This document shows, piece by piece, positions 45,567 to 56,930 of a stretch of 64,000 nt of DNA (position 1 is its first letter; every line of letters begins with the position of its first letter). The position numbers and the translations under genes were made by a program. The stretch is from assembly GCA_949126835.1 (NCBI GenBank), contig OX421506.1, positions 29,014,941 through 29,078,940 on the forward strand. Reading direction: 5' to 3'. The notes below the pieces were generated by a model. The model saw nothing but the letters and a program-made list of their open reading frames with translations. It was not told the DNA's origin and made no database searches. The stretch comes from Anisus vortex. Taxonomy: Eukaryota > Mollusca > Gastropoda > Planorbidae.

Positions 45567-46735
45567 CTAGTATTTTTGACTCACTGACATTAAAGCCATG
45601 CTGCTAAGGCTTTCTTGCGTCGTTGTGCTCCTGAGATAGTTTTTGATTAACTTGAGTTTTGAGAATGATCTCTCATATGATGCAATGGAAGTGGCTTGAG
45701 TTAGCAGTATTCGGATTGAGGTTGCAAGGTTTGAGCACACATCATTACCATATGAAGCGAGCTTCCTCAATATGTCAATTGGTGATTGTGGTACTGGTTT
45801 GTTGATGAAAAGTGGTTGTGCATCAATGACATCATTGAACAAGTGATTTGCCTGTATTTCATCATACAAACAGGAAAATGTAACACGGTTTTTCATCAGC
45901 GTGTCATCATCCATAGACTCCAACAGGTGTCTTGGTTCAAGAAGAAAGCCAAAGGTGTCCACATGGTTTCCCAGCCTTTGGAATCTGTCCTTCATCTCCA
46001 TATGAAGTCTGTCCAGCACTTCTGTCGCAACACGTTTGAATTGCAGATATATTGACAGTCCTACATCAGAACTCAACTTCTCATCAAGTCTTTTCTTTCT
46101 TCTGGTTGTTTTGCTTACAGGAAATCCATAGTATTCGCTACCTTCTTATGATCTTTCGATGGATTGGGTGATCAGTTTCGTCCGTTTTTCGTCATTTTGC
46201 AAAAAGCATGAAATGGTCTTAATCTCTCCAGCAGCCGTATGTGCACTCCAGATTTTTGTAGTTTCTTCTGAACTATATTGATTGGGCGCAGGAGATTTGA
46301 CCAGAATTCCAGATAAGCAAAATATCATAAATTTCCACTGCATGAAGAAGATTCTGTGCACTACTTCTAGTGTCCATTATTTCAGTTGATGATTCAAAAA
46401 GTCTCTACAACAGCTTGATGATTTTGTGAAGATGCAAGGAAACTGACGACGTAGCTTATTCTCGTGAGGACCACTTTGTACTACTCTCCTTTTTTAGACT
46501 CCCGGCTCCAGCTTCTTTCAGTTTGGCCCATCTCTGGGGTGAATTGGAAAAAAAAGTTGAACAATTCATGTACAGTTTTAAAAAAGGTGACAATTGCTGG
46601 ATCTATCTCAGCAGTATGAAGAGCTGCCAGATTGAGAGAGTAATTATCACAGTTCAGAAATGTTGCCTTTGGATTTATGTCTAAGAGATGTTTCTGCAGG
46701 CCAAAATTTGATTTTTACTATTAATAAATTTATTA
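45567..46735 (-). pseudogene. hAT transposase, C-terminal half (broken)
   Basis: The minus strand first shows a region like the catalytic part of zinc-finger-MYM/TTF-type hAT proteins (ATFLNCDNYSLNLAAL), then a segment with WSAHTAAGE, then a 169-codon open stretch (45567-46076). That stretch ends in the hAT dimerisation domain: ATSIASYERSFSKLKLIKN with the conserved ER.FS, then LSSMALMS. Several stops and frameshifts split it between 46080 and 46700. The N-terminal zinc finger is outside the preserved part. It is a dead copy; whether it belongs to any MITE family here cannot be told. Confidence 0.85.
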
Positions 46736-46795
46736 TACCGTTTTTAGTATGTTTTAAAAAAAAATAAAATAAGGGGCAAAAAATTTAAATTTTAT

Positions 46796-47262
46796 TGGAG
46801 AATTGATTGCAAGGATGGGAAGTTGATTGCAAGGGTGGGAAAATTAATTGCAAGAAAATTATAAAATAAGGGTGTACAATTTTTCATTGGAAAATTGATT
46901 TGCAAGGATGGGAAAATTGATTGCAAGGATGGGAAAATTGATTGCAAGGATGGGAAAATTGATTGCAAGGATGGGAAAATTGATTGCAAGGATGGGAAAA
47001 TTGATTGCAAGGATGGGAAAATTGATTGCAAGGATGGGAAAATTGATTGCAAGGATGGGAAAATTGATTGCAAGGATGGGAAAATTGATTGCAAGGATGG
47101 GAAAATTGATTGCAAGGGTGGGAAAATTGATTGCAAGGATGGGAAAATTGATTGCAAGGATGGGAAAATTGATTGCAAGGATGGGAAAATTGATTGCAAG
47201 GATGGGAAAATTGATTGCAAGGATGGGAAAATTGATTGCAAGGGTGGGAAAGTTGATCTAAA
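46796..47262. repeat. 21-bp minisatellite, about 17 clean units plus degenerate start
   Basis: Unit AAAATTGATTGCAAGGATGGG, highly uniform from 46903 to 47258. Because 21 is divisible by three, several frames on both strands stay open (KIDCKDG, GKLIARM, QSIFPSL repeats). These are not genes. Confidence 0.97.
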
Positions 47263-47346
47263 AAACCTATAATATATGAACTATTAGCCTTCTATTTATG
47301 TCTATTGACTGATGGATTTTAGCATGGACATAAAATAGAAGATACC

Positions 47347-47683
47347 CAGGGCCGTATTTAGGATTGTGGGGGCCCTGTTCCCAAATTTATGTGGGGCCCC
47401 TCCTGGCCTCGTCTCTGCCTTCCACATACCTCAGAAGAAAAGTGCCGTTAATTCATGTTACATTGTGTAAAATCATAAATAAATTGTATGTCTCGCTTAG
47501 CTTGGTTGGACTGGAGTGCTTAAAATTGTAGGGGAATAAATGCATTTTATTTGACATTTTCAACGAAAGAATGGGGATGTCACTAAAAAAATAAATTATT
47601 TTTGGGATATGTGGGGGCCCCTTTTGTGTGTGTGTGGGGGGCCCTGTTCTAATGGAACATGTGGAACATGCCTAAATACGCCA
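47347..47683. mobile_element. Putative MITE with GGCCGTATTTAGG ends
   Basis: CAGGGCCGTATTTAGGATT at the left and ATGCCTAAATACGCCAT at the right are inverted. GGGGGCCCTGTTC occurs near both ends. No target duplication seen. Confidence 0.6.
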
Positions 47684-47819
47684 TAAAATGCCGTCAAGAT
47701 AACGTGTTTTACAAAAACCGGAGTTATGTATTGACAGTTTTTAGTAAACTTTTTACCAGTTTTTACATGCGTGTTGATATAGCCTACGTAATTTTGAAAT
47801 CCTTAATATGTGTGGGAAT

Positions 47820-48045
47820 CAGGGGCGAAGCCAGAAATTTTTTCCAGGGGGGGCTGAACTTTCGCGTGACAAATATTTACCAAATACCAGGGGGGGCTAA
47901 ACTTTCGCGTGACAAAGATTGACCAAATTTTTAGCGAATTTAGTACATATTTTTAAAAAATCAGTTGTAAATTTTTTATTTTTTTTTAATTTCAGGGGGG
48001 GCTTAGCCCCCCTCAGCCCCCCCCCCCCCTGTGGCTTCGCCCCTG
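47820..48045 (+). mobile_element. hAT-like MITE with CAGGGGCGAAGCC ends (226 bp)
   Basis: Left CAGGGGCGAAGCCAG, right TGGCTTCGCCCCTG. Flanked by perfect 8-bp GTGGGAAT (47812-47819 and 48046-48053). Inside is a tandem duplication with AACTTTCGCGTGACAAA. Confidence 0.9.
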
Positions 48046-48328
48046 GTGGGAATACATGCAACAGGTTCACTAACTTATATAATAACTTGAATAGCAAGAT
48101 TACATGGCAGCGGCGTAATATTTAATATTTATAGTAAAAAAAATAATTCGGACACTCTTTGGGGGGGGGGGGGGGATTTTCAAATTCGCTCCCCTCCCCC
48201 CCATTATTTACGCCACTGAATCTGAGGGCATTCTTGAAACTAATCTTTTTTTTTCTTCTTGGAAATGTGTTCTATACAATCCCATTGCATTTCATAGCCA
48301 ATGAAACAGCTAGATATACATTCTGATT

Positions 48329-48536
48329 CAGGGGTCGGCAACCTTTTGATAAGAGTGTGCCAAATTATGATTTCTAACTCATTCAGCGTGCCAAGAGCCT
48401 AAAAGTAATCCCGGCTGTATCCCTAATTTTCTTGTAAAAGAGACTTGAATAGACATTTTTGGACCTCTTCCGCGAGCCATTGAAAATCTCTTGGCGTGCC
48501 AAGTCTGGCACGCGTGCCGTAGGTTGCCGATCACTC
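48329..48536 (+). mobile_element. CAGGGG hAT MITE
   Basis: CAGGGGTCGGCAACCTTTTGAT ... GCGTGCCGTAGGTTGCCGATC. The right terminus is slightly altered. Confidence 0.85.
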
Positions 48537-48620
48537 CTATAAGTCATCAGTATACAAGTCTTCTATATCTCCTTGCGGAATTTTGAAAATAACGAACAGC
48601 AACAGCTATCAGCAACGAAG

Positions 48621-48879
48621 TGGCTATTCGGACCCGATAGACTTAGTGATAAATAGTTAGTATCGGTTAGTTTATATTAGGTTAGGGATGGCTTTGTAGT
48701 ATTTTTGGTAATAGTTAGTATCGGTTAGGTTATAAAGGATAGGGATAGATTTGGTGTTTTCTGCGCTACTTCTTATAATATATATGGTAAAACAACTATA
48801 TTATGTGTTTGTTTCCCTCTTTTTTTATGTTTTCTGTGAGTTTTAAGGAATTCTGACTGCAGCCGGGTCCGAATAGCCA
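48621..48879. mobile_element. Putative MITE with 16-bp inverted ends
   Basis: TGGCTATTCGGACCCG at 48621-48636 and its exact inverse at 48864-48879. A third GGGTCCGAATAGC lies at 48899-48912. Inside is a doubled AATAGTTAGTATCGGTTAG. No target duplication identified. Confidence 0.55.
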
Positions 48880-49195
48880 TTTCATGCTAAAGGGACCCGG
48901 GTCCGAATAGCGGCAGCCATTCAGCAAACATTTTCACCGGAATGTAACGTATCGGTCTGTGGACTTAATTACCTACCTACAGCTACCACACATCGATTAC
49001 TGAATCTGCCGTGTTGTTTCTTTGATCCATGACAGGTCGTGGCTAGAATCGATACCAAAACCTATTACCGGCTTCGACTACTGTGGACTTGTATATTATA
49101 TTATATCACTATATTTGTCTTCTTCACCGCCCCTGTATTGTATGCTTTTGCCTGAATTATGATTCAAGGTGGCTCCGCCGAAGTATCGTGCATTT

Positions 49196-49640
49196 TAAAT
49201 AGTGTTTTCAAAAATGTTAAGTTACTGGTTTTCCTGGTTTGTTCAGGCAACCCATTCCAGGCTCGGATGTCAATCGGGAAAAAGGAGTACTTTTACTTGA
49301 ATGCATTTGTTCTCGCATAAGGGATAAGGAAAGAGTTTCGGTTCTTGTGTTTGTCTTATCAATGCAACAGGTTGTTATTGTGTTGTATTTCTAAATTAGA
49401 GTTTAATGCCTTATGTATTATTACTATTTTACTCTTTACCCTTCTGTCCTCTAGTGTTTCTAGGTTTAGTGATTTGAATATTGGCGTTACTCTTGTCGGT
49501 TGTGAATATTCGCTAGTTATGAAACTTGCAGCTCTTTTCAGAATTTGCTCTCTTTTCCTATAAATTACAGACGCTCCTTCTATAAAGAAGATTATTGCGT
49601 CCTACGCTCATTCGTGGTCTGAATACGAAAATCTCGCTTT
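49196..49640 (-). pseudogene. LINE-B fragments, RT C-terminus preceded by another copy's 3' end
   Basis: Minus strand 49560-49200 carries the RT C-terminal segment (AGCTGCAAGTTTCATAACTAG, a RRAA.FI-like motif, CTTATGCGAGAACAAATGC). The piece at 49565-49640 is the LINE-B 3' UTR (GATTATTGCGTCCTACGCTC on plus). Order on the minus strand is 3' UTR then RT, so two copies lie head to tail. Confidence 0.7.
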
Positions 49641-49989
49641 CAAGTGTGCTCCATCAAAGTCACGCTTTAAAGTTGGCTCAACGAATGTCTCGCTAAAAAC
49701 GTTGGCTCCGTCAAAGTGACAATTGTAGAAAATATCATCCCTCCCCTCCCGATAAAGTTTATCAGAGATTTGTCTATGATTAGTGTATAGGTAGGGAGTG
49801 GAGACACCGATATTGTTAGCATTGTTGTATAGCAGCACATTCTTTTCTGGCCTACAGTAGCAAATTATATCCAAAAAAAAATACTATGCTTGAATGCTTT
49901 ATATATATAAAAAATACTTTCGTTCTAGAGAGAACCTGACAGAAGTGCATTCTAAAATAAAACATAACCACTAATTCATTGGTCTTAAT

Positions 49990-50400
49990 CTTTAAGTTTG
50001 AACAGGGTTTTAAATTCCTTCTAAGCAGTTGCGATTTCCTGACTAATTCAGGGAACCCATTCCATTCTCTAATGCCAATCGCGAAGGAATAGAATTCTTA
50101 TGAACTTAGCCATTCATATATAACTACTAAAGTGTTGTTTTTTTTAATCTCTAGACTGGTGTTTATCTATCAGAGTATTTATTTGATTAATGTTTTGCAG
50201 TTCTAAGTTTCTATGTTATGTGTTATGTACTTTTTTTAAAACCCTTTTCTTATCTTCTATCTGGAAGTGTTTCCAAATTTAGCGATGCTACACTTGTTTT
50301 ATGTAAATATCTACTTGCAGTGAACCTTGCAGTTTTTGTTTTCTGAACGTTATATTTGTCTGAATGTTTTCTTCTAATGATTAGTCTCAAACTGTCGCTG
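49990..50400 (-). pseudogene. Old LINE-B-related RT fragment
   Basis: Plus-strand text TTCAGGGAACCCATTCCATTC and GCCAATCGCGAAGGAA is the inverse of the WN.LP region of LINE-B; further on is CCAAATTTAGCGATGCTAC. Strongly diverged. Confidence 0.5.
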
Positions 50401-50619
50401 CATAAACTGATTTAGACACAACTAATAATAAGCAACGTTATCATCACAACTTTCTGTTTACATTTGTGAAACAGGCCTATTTGATTTTTTATTACTCGTA
50501 CAACATGTGGATTGTGTGGTCAGTACGATGCATAAGTGTAATTTCATCGCTCTATCAAGAGCTTGATGCATTCTGTAGCAGACGTCTCGACAAAAAACAC
50601 AAAGTTCACGAGCAAGACT

Positions 50620-50735
50620 GGACGAGCAAAACTGGACGGCCAAGACTGGACGGCCAAGACTGGACGACCAAGACTGGACGACCAAGACTAGACAACCAAG
50701 ACTGGACGACCAAGACTGGACGACCAAGTCTGGAA
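50620..50735. repeat. 14-bp tandem repeat (CAAGACTGGACGAC)n, about 8 units
   Basis: Nearly uniform units with CGGC/CGAC variation. Confidence 0.95.
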
Positions 50736-50856
50736 CCTCCTATCATTCATGCTACCAAGTCTTCGTTTTTTTCGCAGGACCATTCCTACGATGAATGTGC
50801 GTTGAGTTAGTTATACAAAGTATACAACTATACATAAGATATCTGTTAGTGTAGAG

Positions 50857-51081
50857 CACGGGATCAGCAACCCAATAATAATTGATAATAGTGTGCCACA
50901 GCTGGAATTATAATTCATTTAACCTGCCAACATCCTAAAAGTCATCCTGCTCTGGAACTCAATTTTTTGTACAAGAGACGAATAGCCTTGTTTGGTTTGG
51001 GGGTGAGGGATATTAAGCGTGACATTGACAATCGCTATGCGCGCCAAGTATGGCACGCGTGCCATAAGTTGCCTAACCCTG
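50857..51081 (+). mobile_element. CAGGGG hAT MITE, diverged
   Basis: CACGGGATCAGCAACC ... AGTTGCCTAACCCTG; flanks GTGTAGAG and GTATAAAG match 6/8. Confidence 0.78.
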
Positions 51082-51529
51082 GTATAAAGAACCATGCATA
51101 GATGCCTAGGTCTCTCTCTCTCTCTCTCTTTGAAAACAATTTGAAGTGTAAACGATGTTTACATCTAATCAAAAATTTTCTTTTCTTTTCCAACTCTCAG
51201 GTTTCTACGTTCTATTGAAAGAAATCTCTCACCAAGAACGCTTCCAGTCTCATTCTATTACCGCCAGCACTCACATTCAAACACAAAACATGTTTATCAA
51301 CGTTTACGTTGGCACGGCCATAAAAAATAAATAACAACAAAGAACACTTTAGGCACACAGTCACACACTCACACAGACAAACACACAATCACACACTCAC
51401 ACACTTAAGTTGCGCAGAAACTCCGTAAACATCCGTAATCAAGGTAGTTAACTGTGCGGTAATTGCCTTCAAATCTGCCCACTGATCTCCTCTGACGATT
51501 GTTGGGACTTCATGGCCAATAGAAAGAGA

Positions 51530-51585
<56 letters not shown>

Positions 51586-52359
51586 GGTGCAGTCTTTGTT
51601 TCCAAGACGCAAAAACATGTGTTCTGAGTTTAGGCTACCCCAGCGATTCCTGACATATACATTTAAATAAGAAACGTTTAGACAGACGTTTAAATAAAGA
51701 GTTCTGACGTCAACCAGATGAAAGCTACTTAATCATTTCAAGAAGTCAGTCAAGATGTAAATATGACAACGCAGTAATAAATCATGACCATAATCAAATA
51801 TACATAATACTAGGAGCTATGCCCGTCAAAATATAGGAGAAACGAATGATTACAATGTGTTTTCTTAAAAGAGAAAGAAAAAAAAAACAATAAACAATAT
51901 TACAATAAAAACGTTTGTTTTAGCATTTACTTTTTGTTCTTTTTTTTTATTACTTACGGTCGCCCGTAAAGGGACATCATTCTAAAATGGCGCTCTGTTT
52001 ATAACCTTAACATAATTAGTAATAGGACTACGTTTATTTTAAAAAAAAACAACACAACAACGAATAAAGCTATAGTGTAGATAAAAATTTCTTTTGGAGG
52101 ACGTTTCCAGTTCACGTGCCGATCGGTCAAACGGCCTAGGAGCCTATAGAGAACAAACATATAAATATATAAACAAACATATATATATAAACAAACTCAA
52201 GGTAGTTATGTATATTGATTTATTTTAAACCAGAGACAGTTGTAGACATGAAATCTACGTAGTCAATCACAAGGTCAATCAATTGTATACATTTAGCAAT
52301 GGTGCGTAAGACAGATATACAGACGAACGCTACGAAGTGTAATATGAGTGGCATCGGCA
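51082..52359. other. Unassigned sequence with (TC)n and (GA)n tracts
   Basis: (TC)n at 51112-51130 and (GA)n at 51536-51580. No gene recognised. Confidence 0.5.
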
Positions 52360-52740
52360 CATGTAATGGGTTGCCTGAAAAAAAACCCAGAAAAACCAGT
52401 AACTTAACATCATTTAAAACAGGGGTCGGCAACCTTTTCATAATAATGTGCCAAAGTGGGATTTCTAATTCATTCAGCGTGCCAACAGCCTAAGAGTCAT
52501 AATGCTATATCACTCAATTAAATGTAGAAGAGACTTGAGTAGCCCTTTTGTGAGTCATCAGCGTGCCATTGATAATCGTTCTGCGTGCCAAGGCTGGCAC
52601 GCGTGCCGTAGGTTGCCGACCCCTGATTTAAAACACTCATAGAAATGCAGTACTAGGCTCTAACCACAAGTGTGCGTAGGGCGCAATAATCTTGTTTACA
52701 GAAGGGGCGTCTGTAATATATAAGATAAGATTGACGTAAA
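52360..52740 (+). pseudogene. LINE-B 3' fragment split by a MITE
   Basis: ATGGGTTGCCTGAAAAAAAACC and GTAACTTAACATCATTTAAAA precede the MITE; AGTACTAGGCTCTAACCAC, GTAGGGCGCAATAATCTTG and TCTGTAATATATAAGAT follow it. Confidence 0.75.
52420..52625 (+). mobile_element. CAGGGG hAT MITE with perfect target duplication
   Basis: CAGGGGTCGGCAACC ... GGTTGCCGACCCCTG, near-perfect inverted ends. Flanked by ATTTAAAA on both sides (52412-52419 and 52626-52633). The best-preserved copy of the family here. Confidence 0.95.
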
Positions 52741-53639
52741 ATGAAATCTGCACATTATTTAGTCATAACTTCCTACTTCCTACGCTTATCAATAGTAACT
52801 ATACTGATGCACGAAATACAAAGTTATGTCACTTTCTGAGGGCAACGAGACACAAGTAGCTAGAGCCAATCGGACGTCACAATATGTGTTAAAGTTAGGC
52901 TTATCTGGGTGAATACTGTCTTTTTAACCTTAACTAGCTTAACGGCCAAAGCTATAAAGGCTACACGGTTACAAGCCCGTACCACTCTACTCGTGATTGG
53001 CGATTGGCTTGCGCGAACACAACGCATCGCTAGCCGATGTCAAAGCGTTTGATGTTTTTGCATTCGCTTCAAAGTAAAATTCTTCGAAATTATTCTTAAG
53101 GCGTAATTGTAGGCCTAGACATGAAAAAAACTGTCATGAGAATTAAATTAAATGAAACTCTTTTCAACAGTATATAAGTATCTTGTAGTGATGGTTTCCT
53201 TGAATTGTTTTTTAAAGAATAAAAAGAAAAGAAAAAAGAAAAAGACAACCTTTTTTTCTTAACACTCTAGTTCTGGTGACTTCAAACTACTTCAACGTCT
53301 TACAGCAAAGTAATACAATTAAGTCTAAGCTAAGCTTTGAACCAAATTGAAACACGTTCAAAGGTCTTTTCTAAGCGCATGTAAAGCTCCAACTATCCGC
53401 AACAAATCACCACTTACGTCTCGTGTCTTAAAGAACGAGTCACTTTTCTAGAGATTCATGGCGTCGATCAAAACCTACGTAGCATGTCTCATAAATAAAC
53501 CAACTGCAGGCTTCGTACCAGGTCAACATGTCCCCACACACACACAAACACAATAGAAATCTAGAGGGTCATTAACACAGATACATAGACGTTTTTCTTT
53601 CGCATTCTCGGATTCTCGCTAGTTCTCGGTGTACTCACT
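52741..53639. other. Unassigned sequence
   Basis: No gene or repeat recognised. Confidence 0.4.
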
Positions 53640-55165
53640 TCAATGCAATGCAGTGTGTACTCACTTCAATGCAATGCTGATTGTGTGTGTACTCACTTCA
53701 ATGCAATGCTGATTGTGTGTGTACTCACTTCAATGCAATGCTGATTGTGTGTGTACTCACTTCAATGCAATGCAATGCTGATTATGTGTGTACTCACTTC
53801 AATGCAATGCTGATTGTGTGTGTACTCACTTCAATGCAATGCAGTGCTGATTGTGTGTGTACTCACTTCAATGCAATGCTGATTGTGTGTTTACTCACTT
53901 CAATGCAATGCTGATTGTGTGTGTACTCAATTCAATGCAATGCAGTGCTGATTATGTGTGTACTCACTTCAATGCAGTGCTGATTATGTGTGTACTCACT
54001 TCAATGCAATGCTGATTGTGTGTTTACTCACTTCAATGCAATGCTGATTGTGTGTGTACTCACTTCAATGCAATGCAATGCTGATTATGTGTGTACTCAC
54101 TTCAATGCAATGCTCATTGTGTGTGTACTCACTTCAATGCAATGCAATGCTGATTATGTGTGTACTCACTTCAATGCAATGCTGATTATGTGTTTACTCA
54201 CTTCAATGCAATGCTGATTGTGTGTGTACTCACTTTAATGCAATGCTGATTGTGTGTGTACTCACTTCAATGCAATGCAGTGCTGATTGTGGGTGTACTC
54301 ACTTCAATGCAATGCTGATTGTGTGTTTACTCACTTCAATGCAATGCAATGCTGATTATGTGTGTACTCACTTCAATGCAATGCAATGCTGATTGTGTGT
54401 GTACTCACTTCAATGCAATGCTGATTGTGTGTGTACTCACTTCAATGCAATGCTATGCTGATTGTGTCTGTACTCATTTCAATGCAATGCAATGCTGATT
54501 GTATGTTTACTCACTTCAATGCAATGCTGATTGAGTGTGTACTCACTTTAATGCAATGCAATGCTGATTATGTCTTTTCTCACTTCAATGCAATGCAGTG
54601 CTGATTGTGTGTGTACTCACTTCAATATAATGCAATGCTGATTGTGTGTGTACTCACTTCAATGCAATGCAATGCTGATTGTGTGTGTACTCACTTCAGT
54701 GCAATGCTGATTGTGTGTGTACTCACTTTAATGCAATGCAATGCTGATTATGTATGTACTCACTTCAATGCAATGCAGTGCTAATTATGTCTGTACTCAC
54801 TTCAATGCAATGCAATGCAGATTGTGTGTGTACTCACTTCAATGTAATGCAATGCTGATTGTGTGTGTACTCACTTCAATGCAATGCAATGCTGATTGTG
54901 TGTGTACGCGCTTTAATGCAATGCAATGCTGATTATGTCTGTACTCTCTTTAATGCAATGCAATGCAGATTGTGTGTGTACTCACTTCAATGTAATGCAA
55001 TGCTGATTGTGTGTGTACTCACTTCAATGCAATGCAATGCTGATTGTGTGTGTACTCACTTCAATGCAATGCTGATTGTGTGTGTACGCGCTTTAATGCA
55101 ATGCAATGCTGATTATGTCTGTACTCTCTTTAATGCAATGCAATACTGATTGTGTGTGTACTCAC
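53640..55165. repeat. Minisatellite of 32-37 bp units (about 1.5 kb)
   Basis: Units of GTGTGTACTCACTTCAATG plus one to three AATGC blocks and TGATT. Unit length changes by 5 bp through AATGC copy number. Long ORFs (VLTSMQCNADCVCTHFNA type) are by-products. Confidence 0.95.
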
Positions 55166-55700
55166 ACTCATTATTAGTAATCATACGACTTAGTAAACAG
55201 TACAGGGTGACGTTCAATCCTCCCCGAGAACCTTTATAAAAGTATTTTATATATACTCTCCTGCAATCCTACACTACCTGGAAACAATTTGTGTCGACGC
55301 CTCTGTACTATTAGTACTTATAATATTCATTGAAAGGTGCGAACTATACAAATAAAAATAAATCAACATTTCTTTGGAATCTAACAGATAGGCGCCGACT
55401 GTTGTTTTTGAATATTTTTTTAAAACCTGGATCTGGAAGGTGCCGATGTGTCTGAGCCTATACCGTTCGAATAGATATCAAACGCCCAGTTGAGAAAAGA
55501 AAAACGTAATAGCGGGCTGTGCATTGCACTGGCCACGTAATCCTTTAGATAGTCTAAGCCTTTTGACAACAAAAAAACAGAGCCGTGTTTTACCAGCCAT
55601 ATATATTTTAAGCTTGTCTGGAAAGGAAGGAAAAAAGGCAGAGTGGGAAGGGAGGGGGGACTAAAAGTAAAAAAAAAAAATTACATTATGCGGTTTATTC
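55166..55700. other. Unassigned sequence
   Basis: No gene. GGGCTGTGCATTGCACTGGCC near 55513 looks like a worn piece of SINE family 2. Confidence 0.35.
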
Positions 55701-55977
55701 CAGGGCTGTGGAGTTGGAGTCAAAGAGTCGGAGTCGGAGGAATTTTGGGTACCTGGAGTCGGAGTCGGAGTTGGAGTCGGAAGTACAAAAAACTGAGGAG
55801 TCGGAGTCAGAGTTGGAGTCGGAACATTTATCTACCATTTATCAGTCGGAGTCGAAGAGTCGGAGTCGGAGGAAATTTTGGTACCTGGAGTCGGAGTCGG
55901 AGTTGTAGTCGGAAGTATACAAAACTAAGGAGTCGGAGTTGGAGTCGGAACATTTATCTACCGTCTCCAAAGCCCTG
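55701..55977. mobile_element. MITE with GGAGTCGGAGTC-rich interior
   Basis: Left CAGGGCTGTGGAG and right CTCCAAAGCCCTG are inverted. The interior is two halves of about 135 bp, each with GGAGTCGGAGTCGGAG and ending GGAACATTTATCTACC. CAGGGCTGTGGAGTC-type ends are known from hAT-like MITEs. No clear target duplication. Confidence 0.65.
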
Positions 55978-56061
55978 GAACTTTATTCTAAGAACCAATG
56001 AAAACTATACACATTATTTGCTTAGCACATACTTAAATACAATAAAAGTAGTCAAATTAAT

Positions 56062-56322
56062 CTAATACAATGGTACGCTCGTGGCTGTGTATGGTTGTGT
56101 GTGTGGCTGCGTGTGTGGCTGTGTGTGTGGCGGTGTGTGTGGCTGTGTGTGTGGCTGTGTGTGTGGCGGTGTGTGTGGCTGCGTGTGTGGCTGCGTGTGT
56201 GGTTGTGTGTGGCGGCGTGTGTCGATGTGTGTGTGGCTGTGTGTGTTGCTGTGTGTGTTGCTGTGTGTGTGAGTGTGACTGTGTGTGGCTATGTGTGTGT
56301 GGCTGTGTGTGAGTGGACAATC
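56062..56322. repeat. GT-rich 12-bp repeat (TGTGTGTGGCTG)n
   Basis: Alternating TGTGTG and GGCTG/GGCGG. ORFs on both strands are artefacts. Confidence 0.95.
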
Positions 56323-56660
56323 TCAACTCATACACTTTCAATGAGCTCTGCGACGACCACGAGGTTCATAATACTATGGGAAACTGTCATTCTCCACGCA
56401 ACTCAGAGACCGTCTTGAAAAACATACACGCTCAATGGGTTTTATTTTTTAATTTTTCTCTTTGACGCATTTCGAAAAAAAATTTTAAAAAAAAAAAAGC
56501 AATATCTGTCTCCAGATTTGGCATCACAGACAAAACTGTAAAAAAAAAATCTGGGTAAAGAACTGATCAATCTCTAGAATCTCTCTCTACCCGGCATTTT
56601 CTTTCCACCTTTCATTCAATTAGAACCTTGTTTCTCGCACCACAAATAATAGATTCTCAT

Positions 56661-56930
56661 ATTCTGACTATAGCGTTAATCAGCTGGTCATTTCTGACTA
56701 TAGCGTTAATCAGCTGGTCATTTCTGACTATAGCGTTAATCAGCTGGTCATTTCTGACTATAGCGTTAATCAGCTGGTCATTTCTGACTATAGCGTTAAT
56801 CAGCTGGTCATTTCTGACTATAGCGTTAATCAGCTGGTCATTTCTGACTATAGCGTTAATCAGCTGGTCATTTCTGACTATAGCGTTAATCAGCTGGTCA
56901 TTTCTGACTATAGCGTTAATCAGCTGGTCA
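56661..56930. repeat. 30-bp tandem repeat, nine copies, near identical
   Basis: TTCTGACTATAGCGTTAATC plus AGCTGGTCAT, nine copies at exact 30-bp spacing; only the first base of the first unit and the array end differ. The identity implies recent expansion or assembly from raw reads. Confidence 0.98.

Noticed and set aside
46792..47272. Three overlapping repeat ORFs on both strands
   Set aside because: All result from the 21-bp array; open frames on both strands argue against coding.
53681..55149. Several Cys/His-rich ORFs
   Set aside because: Shadows of the GTGTGTACTCACTTCAATGC array.
56057..56418. Cys/Val-rich and Thr/His-rich ORFs
   Set aside because: Products of the GT-rich repeat read on either strand.
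56661..56930. Possible CRISPR-like array (30-bp units)
   Set aside because: Units abut without unique spacers; plain tandem repeat.
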